DNA of 64,000 bases from Marivivens donghaensis (GTDB lineage: Bacteria > Pseudomonadota > Alphaproteobacteria > Rhodobacterales > Rhodobacteraceae), in NCBI RefSeq assembly GCF_030410045.1, contig NZ_JAUFRA010000002.1, forward strand, positions 153,866 through 217,865. Reading direction: 5' to 3'. The notes under the pieces are model-generated. The model did no database searches, was not told where the DNA came from, and worked only from the letters and a program-made list of their open reading frames with translations. Positions 56,535-64,000 of the stretch are shown here, piece by piece (positions within the stretch are counted from its first letter, which is position 1; each line of letters begins with the position of its first letter). The position numbers and the translations under genes are program-made.

Positions 56535-57461
56535 TCAGACTTTCCCAGTCAGTTCTGGCACGGCGTCGAAGAGGTCGGCGACGAGGCCGAAGTCTGCGAC
56601 TTGGAAGATCGGGGCTTCTTCGTCTTTGTTGATCGCGACGATGATCTTCGAGTCCTTCATACCAGCAAGGTGCTGGATCGCACCCGAGATACCGCAAGCG
56701 ATGTAAACTTCAGGAGCCACAACTTTACCAGTCTGACCAACCTGCCAGTCGTTCGGTGCAAAGCCAGAGTCAACCGCTGCGCGCGATGCGCCAACAGCTG
56801 CGCCCAGTTTGTCTGCGAGAGCTTCGATGATTTTGAAGTCCTCTTCGGAGCCAACGCCGCGGCCGCCCGATACGACGATCTTAGCCGAGGTGAGTTCCGG
56901 ACGGTCGCTTGCTGCAACTTTGTCTTCAACCCATTCCGACAGGCCGGTGGAGGCCGCAGTGCCCAGTGCTTCAACAGGTGCGGAGTTGCCATCAGCCGCT
57001 GCCTCGAACGAGGTGGTGCGGATGGTCATGACCTTCACGCTGTCAGCCGATTTCACGGTCTGAATCGCGTTGCCTGCGTAGATCGGGCGTTCGAATGTGT
57101 CGCCGTCAACAATAGCGGTCACGTCCGACAGGATCATCACGTCGAGCAGGGCTGCAACGCGCGGCAGGATGTTTTTCGCATCCGACGCCGAAGGCGCTGC
57201 GATGTGGCAGTATGCGCCAGCCATCGACACGATCAGGTCAGCGGTCGGTTCGGCCAGCAGGTGGCAAAAACCGTGATCGCCAGCAAAGATAACCTTTGCC
57301 ACGCCTGCAATAGTCGCAGCCTCGGCAGCAGCAGCGTCACCGCCTTCGCCAGCAACGAGAACATGCACATCACCCAGCGCCGCAACCGCGGAAACGGTCT
57401 TGGATACTGCGTCTTTGGCCAGTTGGCCGTTCGCAACGTCTGCGAGAAGAAGAACAGCCAT
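56535..57461 (-). CDS. etfA: Electron transfer flavoprotein subunit alpha
   Basis: EtfA binds FAD and with EtfB carries electrons from acyl-CoA dehydrogenases to ETF-ubiquinone oxidoreductase. The 308-residue protein shows the N-terminal ETF domain and the C-terminal FAD-binding signature: VVSGGRGVGSEEDFKIIEAL, GASRAAVDSGFAPNDWQVGQ and YIACGISGAIQHLAGM. The ATG shares one base with the etfB stop. Its likely clients in this window include Mcd. Confidence 0.97.
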   Translation of the reverse strand: MAVLLLADVANGQLAKDAVSKTVSAVAALGDVHVLVAGEGGDAAAAEAATIAGVAKVIFAGDHGFCHLLAEPTADLIVSMAGAYCHIAAPSASDAKNILPRVAALLDVMILSDVTAIVDGDTFERPIYAGNAIQTVKSADSVKVMTIRTTSFEAAADGNSAPVEALGTAASTGLSEWVEDKVAASDRPELTSAKIVVSGGRGVGSEEDFKIIEALADKLGAAVGASRAAVDSGFAPNDWQVGQTGKVVAPEVYIACGISGAIQHLAGMKDSKIIVAINKDEEAPIFQVADFGLVADLFDAVPELTGKV

Positions 57462-58219
57462 TAGAGTGCCCCCGCTTCTTTGAGTTTCGATACCAGTTCG
57501 TCAACCGAACCAACCTTGATGCCAGCCTGACGAACCGGCGGCTCGGAGGTTTTGACAACGGTCAGGCGCGGAGACACGTCTACGCCGTAGTCTGCTGCGG
57601 TTTTCTCATCGAGAGGCTTTTTCTTCGCCTTCATGATGTTCGGCAGCGACGCATAACGCGGTTCGTTCAGGCGAAGGTCAGCGGTGATAACGGCAGGCAT
57701 TTTAACCTTAACGGTCTGCAGACCACCGTCGACTTCGCGGGTAACCGTTGCGGTGTCGCCATCAACAGCAACTTCCGACGCAAAGGTCGCCTGCGACCAA
57801 CCCAAGAGCGCTGCCAACATCTGGCCAGTTGCGTTCATGTCGTTGTCGATCGCTTGTTTGCCCGCGATGATCAGGCCCGGATTTTCCTCTTTCGCAACAG
57901 CGGCGAGGATCTTCGCAACAGCGAGAGGTTCGATGTCCGTGTGAACGTCGTCCGCAGCGGTCACAAGAATTGCGCGGTCAGCACCCATCGCCAGAGCAGT
58001 CCGCAGAGTTTCCTGCGCTTGCTTCACGCCGATCGAAACAACGACGATCTCGTCAGCTTTGCCTGCTTCTTTCAGACGGATCGCTTCTTCAACAGCAATC
58101 TCGTCGAACGGGTTCATCGACATTTTTACGTTCGCAAGATCAACTCCCGTGCCGTCCGCTTTCACGCGAACTTTCACGTTGTAGTCAATCACGCGCTTAA
58201 CAGGCACGAGGACCTTCAT
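57461..58219 (-). CDS. etfB: Electron transfer flavoprotein subunit beta
   Basis: The 252-residue EtfB binds AMP and docks onto acyl-CoA dehydrogenases. It begins MKVLVPVKRVIDYNVKVRV and has SMNPFDEIAVEEAIRLKE, the family signature VTREVDGGLQTVKVKMPAV and LPNIMKAKKKPL. I start at MKVLVPVK; the frame opens ten residues earlier but the family starts here. It is the first gene of etfB-etfA, with one-base stop/start overlap. Confidence 0.97.
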   Translation of the reverse strand: MKVLVPVKRVIDYNVKVRVKADGTGVDLANVKMSMNPFDEIAVEEAIRLKEAGKADEIVVVSIGVKQAQETLRTALAMGADRAILVTAADDVHTDIEPLAVAKILAAVAKEENPGLIIAGKQAIDNDMNATGQMLAALLGWSQATFASEVAVDGDTATVTREVDGGLQTVKVKMPAVITADLRLNEPRYASLPNIMKAKKKPLDEKTAADYGVDVSPRLTVVKTSEPPVRQAGIKVGSVDELVSKLKEAGAL

Positions 58220-58441
58220 CGGCGGTAATCTCCCTTTTAAATGTGCCACTCAAGGGACACTCTCGGTAGGTTGTTAGCAAGCGCAGAACATGGAAAACAG
58301 TGCAAAATCGACGCGGCAAGACGCTAAGACGCCACGTTTTGCATCGGTTCAATGCGTATAGCTCATGATAATAGGACTGTTAGCGACGCAACTATGTTGC
58401 GCCGCGGCATTAGCAATTGGTCGTAGAGTTTGGCTGGGCGA

Positions 58442-58460
58442 CTGATTCTGCTGGAATCAG
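58442..58460 (-). terminator. Possible hairpin downstream of the adenosyltransferase gene
   Basis: CTGATTC (58442-58448) and GAATCAG (58454-58460) form a 7-bp perfect stem four bases past the stop of the adenosyltransferase gene. There is no T-run, so it may stabilise the 3' end rather than terminate. The rest of the 58250-58441 spacer holds the etfB promoter region with no gene visible. Confidence 0.4.
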
Positions 58461-58464
58461 GCGA

Positions 58465-59037
58465 TCAACGGTTCGCGCCAGGCACCCAAAGAACGTCGGA
58501 TTTGCCCGCGTCATTGGCCATGCGAGCGGCAACAAAGAACCAGTCAGACAGACGGTTCAAGTATTTCACGCCAATATCATTGACGGATTCCATGCTGGCC
58601 AATTCGACCGAAAGACGTTCAGCGCGGCGGGCAACGGTGCGGCACAGGTGCAAATGGGCCGACAGGGCCGATCCACCTGGCAGAATAAAGCTGCGGAGCG
58701 GTTCGAGTTGCGCGTTCATGGCGTCAATCTCGGCCTCAAGGCGATCAACTTGGCTCTCGACCATGCGCAACACAGGGTAGGGCGCGTCTGCGTCTTTTTC
58801 CATGTCAGGGCGGCACAGGTCTGCACCAAGGTCAAACAGGTCGTTCTGGATTGCTGAAAGCTGCGCCGCGATCTCGGCGCTTGCATGCAGGCGGGCCATA
58901 CCCACGGTCGCATTCAATTCATCCACAGTTCCGTAGGCCGTAACGCGGGCAGAGTGTTTGGCCACGCGGCTACCGTTACCGAGAGCAGTTTCACCCGCAT
59001 CGCCAGTTTTAGTGTAGATTTTGTTGAGAACGACCAT
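58465..59037 (-). CDS. pduO: Cob(I)alamin adenosyltransferase, PduO type
   Basis: This enzyme converts cob(I)alamin and ATP to adenosylcobalamin, the cofactor of Ecm. The 190-residue protein has the ATP-binding N-terminus KIYTKTGDAGETALGNGSRV (6-25), GTVDELNATVG, DLFDLGADL, and FILPGGSALSAHLHLCRTVARRAER near 115-140, typical of trimeric PduO/MMAB enzymes. It lies 12 bases downstream of the HIG1-type gene. The association with ETF and pathway genes agrees with a B12-dependent acyl-CoA metabolism. Confidence 0.93.
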   Translation of the reverse strand: MVVLNKIYTKTGDAGETALGNGSRVAKHSARVTAYGTVDELNATVGMARLHASAEIAAQLSAIQNDLFDLGADLCRPDMEKDADAPYPVLRMVESQVDRLEAEIDAMNAQLEPLRSFILPGGSALSAHLHLCRTVARRAERLSVELASMESVNDIGVKYLNRLSDWFFVAARMANDAGKSDVLWVPGANR

Positions 59038-59049
59038 TCTGAACCCCTG

Positions 59050-59247
59050 TTATTTGCGCAGGTAAAAAATTGCAGCAATCAAAGCGACCGCAACGGCCTG
59101 CGCGTAGATGCGATATCGCATGATCTTGTTCGATTGCTTGCCAGAGTCCGCTTTGCCAACGCCAAAGGTCCCGAGGCCCCACATCAAAATGAGGGCTACG
59201 GCCACAACCGCAATCAGGACGATGAATTTAAATGGCTCGTTGAACAT
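59050..59247 (-). CDS. HIG1-type twin transmembrane protein
   Basis: A 65-residue protein with two membrane helices (about 8-28 and 46-62) joined by a polar loop. The C-terminal NKIMRYRIYAQAVAVALIA matches the HIG_1 pattern (LMRxRVxxQ). Mitochondrial relatives associate with cytochrome c oxidase assemblies; the bacterial role is unproven. GAGGGAG precedes the ATG. It is translated just ahead of the adenosyltransferase gene, a frequent roseobacter neighbourhood. Confidence 0.8.
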   Translation of the reverse strand: MFNEPFKFIVLIAVVAVALILMWGLGTFGVGKADSGKQSNKIMRYRIYAQAVAVALIAAIFYLRK

Positions 59248-59307
59248 AACGGGCTCCCTCTGTGATTTGATACCGATGTATCACGCAAGGTTGGAAAGAA
59301 AAGGGTT

Positions 59308-60135
59308 TCAGCCTTTTGCGATCACCCAATCCAGAAGGCGCGTGGGCAGTAACCGTCTGAGAGACCCCATAAGATAGGTCGGTGTTGTGACGTAATAGCG
59401 CGGCTTTGGGTTGGCTGCGGTCAGCGCATGCAAGATTTTTTGCGTTACGGCTGAAGCGGGCAATTCGAAGTTGTCGGGACCAGTGTCCTCATAGAGGCGC
59501 GACTTTAGCGTTTCGTACTGGGCTGCGCGTGCAGAGTTTGCTGTATCAATCCATTTTTCGAAATGCGGAATGGCATTTTCTCTGATCTTGGACGTGATCG
59601 GACCGGGTTCGATCAGGATGACTTTGATCGGCGTGTCGCGCATTTCGATGCGCAGCACGTCGGTTAATCCTTCCAACGCGAATTTGGTCGAGACGTAGGC
59701 ACCTCGCCAGCTAAGTCCGACGAGGCCGAGTACCGAAGAACAGTTGATGATGCGTCCGTGGCCTTGGGCGCGCATGACCTTGATCACTTCGCGGGTTAGG
59801 TCATGGGTGCCAAAAAGGTTCGTTTCGAAAATTTCACGCAATGCACCGGCGGGCAGATCCTCAACGGCGCCAGGACAAGCAAAGGCAGCGTTGTTGTAAA
59901 GCGCGTCCAGTGTGCCACCTGTCGTGGCGAGAACTTCGGCTAGACCTCTGCGGATCGATTCTGGATCGGCAAGGTCGATCTGCGGCGCGTCAAAGCCTTG
60001 CGCTTTGAGACGTTCACAGTCTTCGGCCTTGCGGCAGCTTGCAAATACACGCCAGCCCGCTTCACGAAGGCCATGTGCCGCGTCGTAGCCAATTCCAGAA
60101 GAGCAGCCGGTGATGAGAATGGTTTTCTTTGTCAT
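59308..60135 (-). CDS. SDR family short-chain oxidoreductase
   Basis: A 275-residue classical short-chain dehydrogenase/reductase. The coenzyme loop TGCSSGIG is at 9-16, NNAA near 81, the catalytic Ser in INCSSVLG and Tyr147/Lys151 in YVSTK. The C-terminal segment with a hydrophobic surface (YYVTTPTYLMGSLRRLLPTRL) suggests membrane or lipid-linked substrates. Substrate unknown. It lies 30 bases after the SH3 protein gene on the same strand. Confidence 0.88.
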   Translation of the reverse strand: MTKKTILITGCSSGIGYDAAHGLREAGWRVFASCRKAEDCERLKAQGFDAPQIDLADPESIRRGLAEVLATTGGTLDALYNNAAFACPGAVEDLPAGALREIFETNLFGTHDLTREVIKVMRAQGHGRIINCSSVLGLVGLSWRGAYVSTKFALEGLTDVLRIEMRDTPIKVILIEPGPITSKIRENAIPHFEKWIDTANSARAAQYETLKSRLYEDTGPDNFELPASAVTQKILHALTAANPKPRYYVTTPTYLMGSLRRLLPTRLLDWVIAKG

Positions 60136-60165
60136 ACCGACTTGTCGCTGGATGTCGCGCCGATC

Positions 60166-60606
60166 TCAAGTGTCGTTTGCATCAAGAAAGCGTGCAGCCA
60201 TCCAACCAACGCGCCCCGTCTCGATAACGCGCAAATGTGCCCAACCGTTGCTGAGGGTTTCGAGAACCTCAACCTCGGTGCCGCGATCTAGCCTAGCCGA
60301 AATGCCATAGCTGGTGCCCGGGCCGGTCCGCATGTTCACCCCTGCGCCAGCGACGGTTTTGACGTCAAAGATAACCTCTGGAACTGGGGTAGGCTCGGCA
60401 ATCTCGGCCACTTCGGTCTGATCGAATGACACCAAAACGGTGCTAGAGGCAAAGCCGTCTGGCAGATCAGCTGAATCGCGAGTTACGTCAATAATCGCTG
60501 CGCGACTACGTTCGGGCCGCACTTCGGCTTCGAAATCGGCCCCGCCTGACAATTCATAAAACGCGAGACCTAAAAATAGAAAACTGGCAGTCAAAAAAAT
60601 ACGCAC
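60166..60606 (-). CDS. SH3 domain (SH3b) protein, membrane-anchored
   Basis: A protein of about 146 residues with an N-terminal membrane helix (IFLTASFLFLGLAFYEL), a Pro/Ser-rich spacer and a C-terminal bacterial SH3 domain (VNMRTGPGTSYGISARLDRG; WAHLRVIETGRVGWMAARFL). Such domains bind peptidoglycan peptides or metals in the periplasm. I start at the GTG (60606) with GGGGG eight bases upstream; another GTG six codons earlier is possible. Monocistronic or with the SDR gene; divergent from parC. Confidence 0.78.
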   Translation of the reverse strand: MRIFLTASFLFLGLAFYELSGGADFEAEVRPERSRAAIIDVTRDSADLPDGFASSTVLVSFDQTEVAEIAEPTPVPEVIFDVKTVAGAGVNMRTGPGTSYGISARLDRGTEVEVLETLSNGWAHLRVIETGRVGWMAARFLDANDT

Positions 60607-60778
60607 GGAAACATCCCCCAACACAACCGTAACATGATTAGTGTATCACTTTTCGCGCATAGCGTCACGATTGAAAACCAGAGAATGAGCGGTCTCTGAA
60701 AGTGTTGTAAAATGGTCGAAAATGACTTTGGCGCAAATCGCGCTGGAAACAGAAAAGACCAGCCGTTAGACAACATGT

Positions 60779-63085
60779 ATGACCGACAGCACAGACAACA
60801 CCGAAATCGGCTTTACCGAGCATAAGGAAACCCTTCGCCGCGCAATTGGTGAACGGTACCTGACATACGCACTGTCCACGATTATGCACCGTGCGTTGCC
60901 CGATGCGCGTGATGGTCTAAAGCCTGTTCACCGCCGAATCCTTTTTGCGATGCGCGAACTGAAACTGTCGTCGACAGGCGGTTTCCGTAAGTCTGCTAAG
61001 ATCAGCGGTGACGTGATGGGGAACTATCACCCGCACGGCGATATGGCGATTTACGATGCGATGGCGCGTTTGGCGCAGGACTTTAACGTCCGTTACCCGC
61101 TCGTGGATGGTCAGGGTAACTTTGGTAACATCGACGGCGATAACCCAGCGGCGAGCCGATATACCGAAGCGCGGATGACCGCTGCTGCTGAAGCGCTGCT
61201 CGATGGTTTGAATGAAAATGCTGTCGATTTTCGTCCGAACTATGACGGCACGCTCGAAGAGCCGATTGTTCTACCTGCGGCGTTCCCGAACCTGTTGGCA
61301 AACGGGTCGTCGGGCATTGCGGTTGGTATGGCGACGAACATCCCGCCGCACAACATCCACGAATTGATTGACGCGTGTCTGCATCTGATCAAAGCGCCAG
61401 ATGCGCGGGATGAAACGCTGCTCAATTACGTTCCGGGTCCAGATTTCCCGACAGGTGGCGTGATCGTTGAGACCCGTGAGAGCATCGCTGAATCCTACCG
61501 CACGGGCCGCGGCTCGATCCGTCTGCGTGCGAAGTACGAGATTGAGGACCTAGGTCGTGGGATGTGGCAAATCGTTGTCACGGAAATCCCGTATCAGGTT
61601 CAGAAGTCCAAGCTGATCGAAAAGCTGGCCGAGGTCATTCAGACCAAAAAGGTGCCGCTGCTCGCTGATGTGCGTGACGAATCCGCGGATGACGTTCGCA
61701 TCGTGCTCGAGCCGCGCGCAAAGACCGTCGATCCCGAAGTGATGATGGGCATGCTGTTCCGCAATTCGGACCTAGAGGTTCGGTTTAGCATGAACATGAA
61801 CGTGCTGATCGACGGGCTGACGCCTAAGGTGTGTTCGATGAAGGAAGTCCTGCGGGCGTTCCTCGACCACCGTCGCGACGTTCTGCAGCGTCGTAGTCAG
61901 CACCGCATGGATAAAATCGACCACCGTTTAGAGGTGTTGAAAGGCTTGATCATTGCCTTCCTCAACCTTGATCGCGTGATCGACATTATTCGTTACGACA
62001 ACGATCCCAAAGCCGCTTTGATGGGCGAGGATTGGTCGACCAAGCGAGTGCGTGCGACCTCTGAAAAGGACTACGTATCGCCTCTGCCGTCTAAAAGCGG
62101 CGAACTCACTGAGGTTCAGGCCGAAGCCATCCTCAACATGCGTCTGCGCAGCTTGCGCCGTCTCGAAGAGATGGAACTGGTCCGCGAACGTGATGCGCTG
62201 TTGGCAGAGCGCGAAGAGCTTGCCGAGCTGTTGGGCGACGAAGATAAACAGTGGGCGAAGATTTCCGAACAACTGCGTGAAACCCGCAAACAGTTCGGCA
62301 ATAGCGCTCCACGCGGTCAGCGTCTGACGACCTTTGCCGAAGCCGGAATGGTCGAAGACGTGCCGATGGAAGCTATGATCGAACGGGAACCGATTACGGT
62401 GATTTGTTCGAAAATGGGCTGGATCCGCGCGATGAAGGGGCATCAGGCCCTCGATTCCGAATTCAAGTTCAAAGACGGTGATGAGGCGCGTTTTGCATTC
62501 CATGCGGAGACGACCGATAAGTTGATCGTGGCTGGGTCGAATGGCCGCTTCTTTACTGTTCTCGGCGCGAACCTACCTGGTGGTCGCGGTATGGGCGAAC
62601 CTGTTCGCCTGATTATCGATCTCCCCAACGAAGCCGAAATCGTCGACATCTTTACGGCTAAGGCAGGGCGTAAGCTCCTTGTTGCCTCGTCGGATGGTGA
62701 TGGTTTTGTCGTCGCAGAGGACGATGTGATCGCGCAGACCCGTGCAGGTAAACAAGTGCTGAACGTCAAAGACGGCGTTGTGCTGAAGGTCGTGAAGCCA
62801 GTCGCGGGCGATCACGTCGCCGTTGTCGGTGAAAACCGTAAGGTTCTCGTCTTTGCGATTGATGAACTGCCTGAAATGGGCCGCGGTAAAGGCGTTCGAC
62901 TGCAGAAATACAAAGACGGTGGTTTGTCGGATGCGACGACATTTACGCTGGCCGAAGGGCTATCGTGGCTCGATCCAGCAGGCCGTACCCGCACCGAACC
63001 TGATCTTGCCGAGTGGCTCGGCAAACGGGCGGGGTCTGGTCGAATGGCACCGCGCGGCTTCCCGCGTGACAACCGCTTTACCTAA
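60779..63085 (+). CDS. parC: DNA topoisomerase IV subunit A
   Basis: ParC is the cutting subunit of topoisomerase IV, separating daughter chromosomes. The 768-residue protein has DARDGLKPVHRRILFAM (42-58), the catalytic Tyr128 in AASRYTEARM, and the C-terminal beta-pinwheel (ISEQ..., GRFFTVLGANLPGGRGMG...). The quinolone-target helix reads HPHGDMAIYD: Met89 and Asp93 occupy the positions of E. coli Ser80 and Glu84. parE is not in the window. Divergent from the SH3 gene. Confidence 0.95.
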   Translation: MTDSTDNTEIGFTEHKETLRRAIGERYLTYALSTIMHRALPDARDGLKPVHRRILFAMRELKLSSTGGFRKSAKISGDVMGNYHPHGDMAIYDAMARLAQDFNVRYPLVDGQGNFGNIDGDNPAASRYTEARMTAAAEALLDGLNENAVDFRPNYDGTLEEPIVLPAAFPNLLANGSSGIAVGMATNIPPHNIHELIDACLHLIKAPDARDETLLNYVPGPDFPTGGVIVETRESIAESYRTGRGSIRLRAKYEIEDLGRGMWQIVVTEIPYQVQKSKLIEKLAEVIQTKKVPLLADVRDESADDVRIVLEPRAKTVDPEVMMGMLFRNSDLEVRFSMNMNVLIDGLTPKVCSMKEVLRAFLDHRRDVLQRRSQHRMDKIDHRLEVLKGLIIAFLNLDRVIDIIRYDNDPKAALMGEDWSTKRVRATSEKDYVSPLPSKSGELTEVQAEAILNMRLRSLRRLEEMELVRERDALLAEREELAELLGDEDKQWAKISEQLRETRKQFGNSAPRGQRLTTFAEAGMVEDVPMEAMIEREPITVICSKMGWIRAMKGHQALDSEFKFKDGDEARFAFHAETTDKLIVAGSNGRFFTVLGANLPGGRGMGEPVRLIIDLPNEAEIVDIFTAKAGRKLLVASSDGDGFVVAEDDVIAQTRAGKQVLNVKDGVVLKVVKPVAGDHVAVVGENRKVLVFAIDELPEMGRGKGVRLQKYKDGGLSDATTFTLAEGLSWLDPAGRTRTEPDLAEWLGKRAGSGRMAPRGFPRDNRFT

Positions 63086-63162
63086 ATGTGAAGGCTGGAC
63101 ACGCTTGTGTGGTGCTGTCCCGTACTTTACCGATCGAGGTTGAAACATTCGGAGGTCATTTG

Positions 63163-63783
63163 ATGCGCAAAGTTCTGTCCCTGCTCGCCCTGTGCGTTCT
63201 CGTGAGCGCTTGCGGGCGGATGCGCGATGACCTTACGGAGGCTCCCGAGCCGATCGGCAATTTCCTAATGGGTTACAATATCACCGTAGCCAATGACCCG
63301 ACCAAAGGGCCGTTTTCCCGCGATGTGACAAATGAGGAATGGAAAGCAGCCGTCGAAGGCGCGATCCAGAATCGCCTCGGTCGGTATGATGGCGACGCTT
63401 GGTTCCATGTCGCTGTCGGAGTTCAGGGCTACGTCGTTGCCATGCCCGGCATTCCGCTGATCTATTCGCCGAAATCCGTTCTGGTGATTGGCGTGACCTT
63501 CATCGAGGACGCCACCCAATCAAAATTGAACGAAGAGCCGATTCAAATGACGGTCTTTGAGCCGTGCTGCACGCCAATTCTGGGCTCTGGCCTGACACGA
63601 TCCCGCGAAGAACAGATCGACGGGCTCGCGTTCAACGCAGCAAGGGCTATTGAGCGATACATGCGCGAGCACGCTGACAAATTCGGTGGCGTACCGGAGG
63701 TTCTTGAGGATGATCCGACGATCATTGAGGGGACGGTTTCGTTGGAAACACCGACAGAAGTTCCGCAAGAACCCGTCAACTGA
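63163..63783 (+). CDS. Putative lipoprotein of unknown function
   Basis: A 206-residue protein with a lipoprotein signal: MRKVLSLLALCVLVSAC, Cys17 being the probable lipidation site. The mature part has a mixed alpha/beta character with an EEWKAAVEGAIQNRLGRYDG segment, VAVGVQGYVVAMPGIPLIYSPKSV and a conserved-looking CC pair (FEPCCTP). No known family recognised. GGAGG 7 bases before the ATG fixes the start; the longer frame is rejected. It follows parC by 77 bases and may share its transcript. Confidence 0.75.
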   Translation: MRKVLSLLALCVLVSACGRMRDDLTEAPEPIGNFLMGYNITVANDPTKGPFSRDVTNEEWKAAVEGAIQNRLGRYDGDAWFHVAVGVQGYVVAMPGIPLIYSPKSVLVIGVTFIEDATQSKLNEEPIQMTVFEPCCTPILGSGLTRSREEQIDGLAFNAARAIERYMREHADKFGGVPEVLEDDPTIIEGTVSLETPTEVPQEPVN

Positions 63784-63874
63784 CTCTTGATTTCCGTTCC
63801 TTTTGCCAATACATCGCCCGCGATGTTGAAACGGGCCTGTGGATAGGCCCCCGAAATCACGAGGCGCCAACCAG

Positions 63875-64000
63875 ATGGCTAAAGGTAAGTTTGAACGTAA
63901 CAAACCGCACGTTAACATCGGCACGATTGGCCACGTTGACCACGGTAAAACCACATTGACCGCAGCAATCACCAAATATTTTGGTGACTTCCGCGCATAC
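63875..64000 (+). CDS. tuf: Elongation factor Tu, N-terminal part (3' truncated by window edge)
   Basis: The first 42 residues of EF-Tu: MAKGKFERNKPHVNIGTIG with P-loop GHVDHGKTT (19-27, G1), then LTAAITKYFGDF. EF-Tu carries aminoacyl-tRNA to the ribosome. The GAGG upstream and MAK- start are typical. The 91-base spacer after the lipoprotein gene holds only the promoter region; I see no tRNA there. Confidence 0.97.
   Translation, partial: MAKGKFERNKPHVNIGTIGHVDHGKTTLTAAITKYFGDFRAY

Noticed and set aside
63784..63874. tRNA gene in front of tuf
   Set aside because: tuf is often near tRNA-Trp, but this 91-base spacer has no acceptor or T-arm sequence.

Overview
The window is a chromosomal segment of a marine Rhodobacteraceae (Roseobacter-group) alphaproteobacterium. 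This is inferred from gene order and protein families rather than from a marker-gene phylogeny. The supporting blocks are rpsA-ihfB-lapA-trpF-trpB, rpoZ-rel-pdxJ-acpS-lepB-rnc-era, the chvI-chvG-hprK-rapZ-EIIA-HPr block divergent from pckA, the ethylmalonyl-CoA pathway genes ccr, ecm and mcd, and families common in roseobacters (DUF6473, DUF1491, TIGR02186, H-NS-like). The DNA is moderately GC-rich, densely coding and mostly chromosomal housekeeping. I saw no prophage, insertion sequence, CRISPR array or rRNA. One tRNA, tRNA-Ser(GCU), is present.

Layout. 1-5.0 kb: 3' end of fmt with a coupled 54-residue membrane ORF, a TRIC-type channel, tRNA-Ser, an isolated DUF4130-like gene, ychF, a ZIP metal transporter and rplY. 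5.0-10.9 kb: psd-pssA phospholipid genes, a DEAD-box helicase with a repeat-built tail, then pth-DUF2332-DUF2237. 10.9-12.4 kb: a compact cassette of two secreted Asp-rich PepSY-like proteins and a membrane-anchored LuxR-type regulator. 12.6-20.6 kb: a leftward block aroA-(38-residue ORF)-cmk // rpsA-ihfB-lapA-trpF-trpB, split by a divergent nitroreductase/HxlR pair with two palindromic operators. 20.6-28.5 kb: deoD, an H-NS-like protein, ethylmalonyl-CoA mutase, an acyltransferase, crotonyl-CoA carboxylase/reductase, then a small gene overlapping luxR, and luxI.

28.5-35.1 kb: a RecD-like helicase, a TIGR02186/TauE pair, rnhA-DUF3429-ispH, a NYN-domain protein and folK. 35.1-43.4 kb: rpoZ-rel-DUF2062, pdxJ-acpS-lepB-second SPase I (DUF805 fusion)-rnc-era-DUF1491. 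43.4-50.7 kb: an acyltransferase and the regulatory PTS/ChvGI operon, divergent from pckA. 50.7-60.6 kb: DUF3859, a TauE-like exporter, methylsuccinyl-CoA dehydrogenase, recO, 3-hydroxyacyl-CoA dehydrogenase, DUF6473, etfAB, PduO-type ATP:cob(I)alamin adenosyltransferase, a HIG1-type protein, an SDR and an SH3 protein. 60.8-64 kb: parC, a lipoprotein and the start of tuf.

How it fits together. Ccr, Ecm and Mcd are signature steps of the ethylmalonyl-CoA pathway. EtfAB can take electrons from Mcd, the PduO-type enzyme supplies the adenosylcobalamin that Ecm needs, and PckA links C4 acids to gluconeogenesis. Global control is represented by LuxI/LuxR quorum sensing, Rel (p)ppGpp signalling, ChvGI with a permease-less PTS, and H-NS/IHF. 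The least explained parts are the PepSY-like/LuxR cassette, the tandem signal peptidases, several small coupled ORFs, and repeated motifs in front of pckA and the PepSY cassette.
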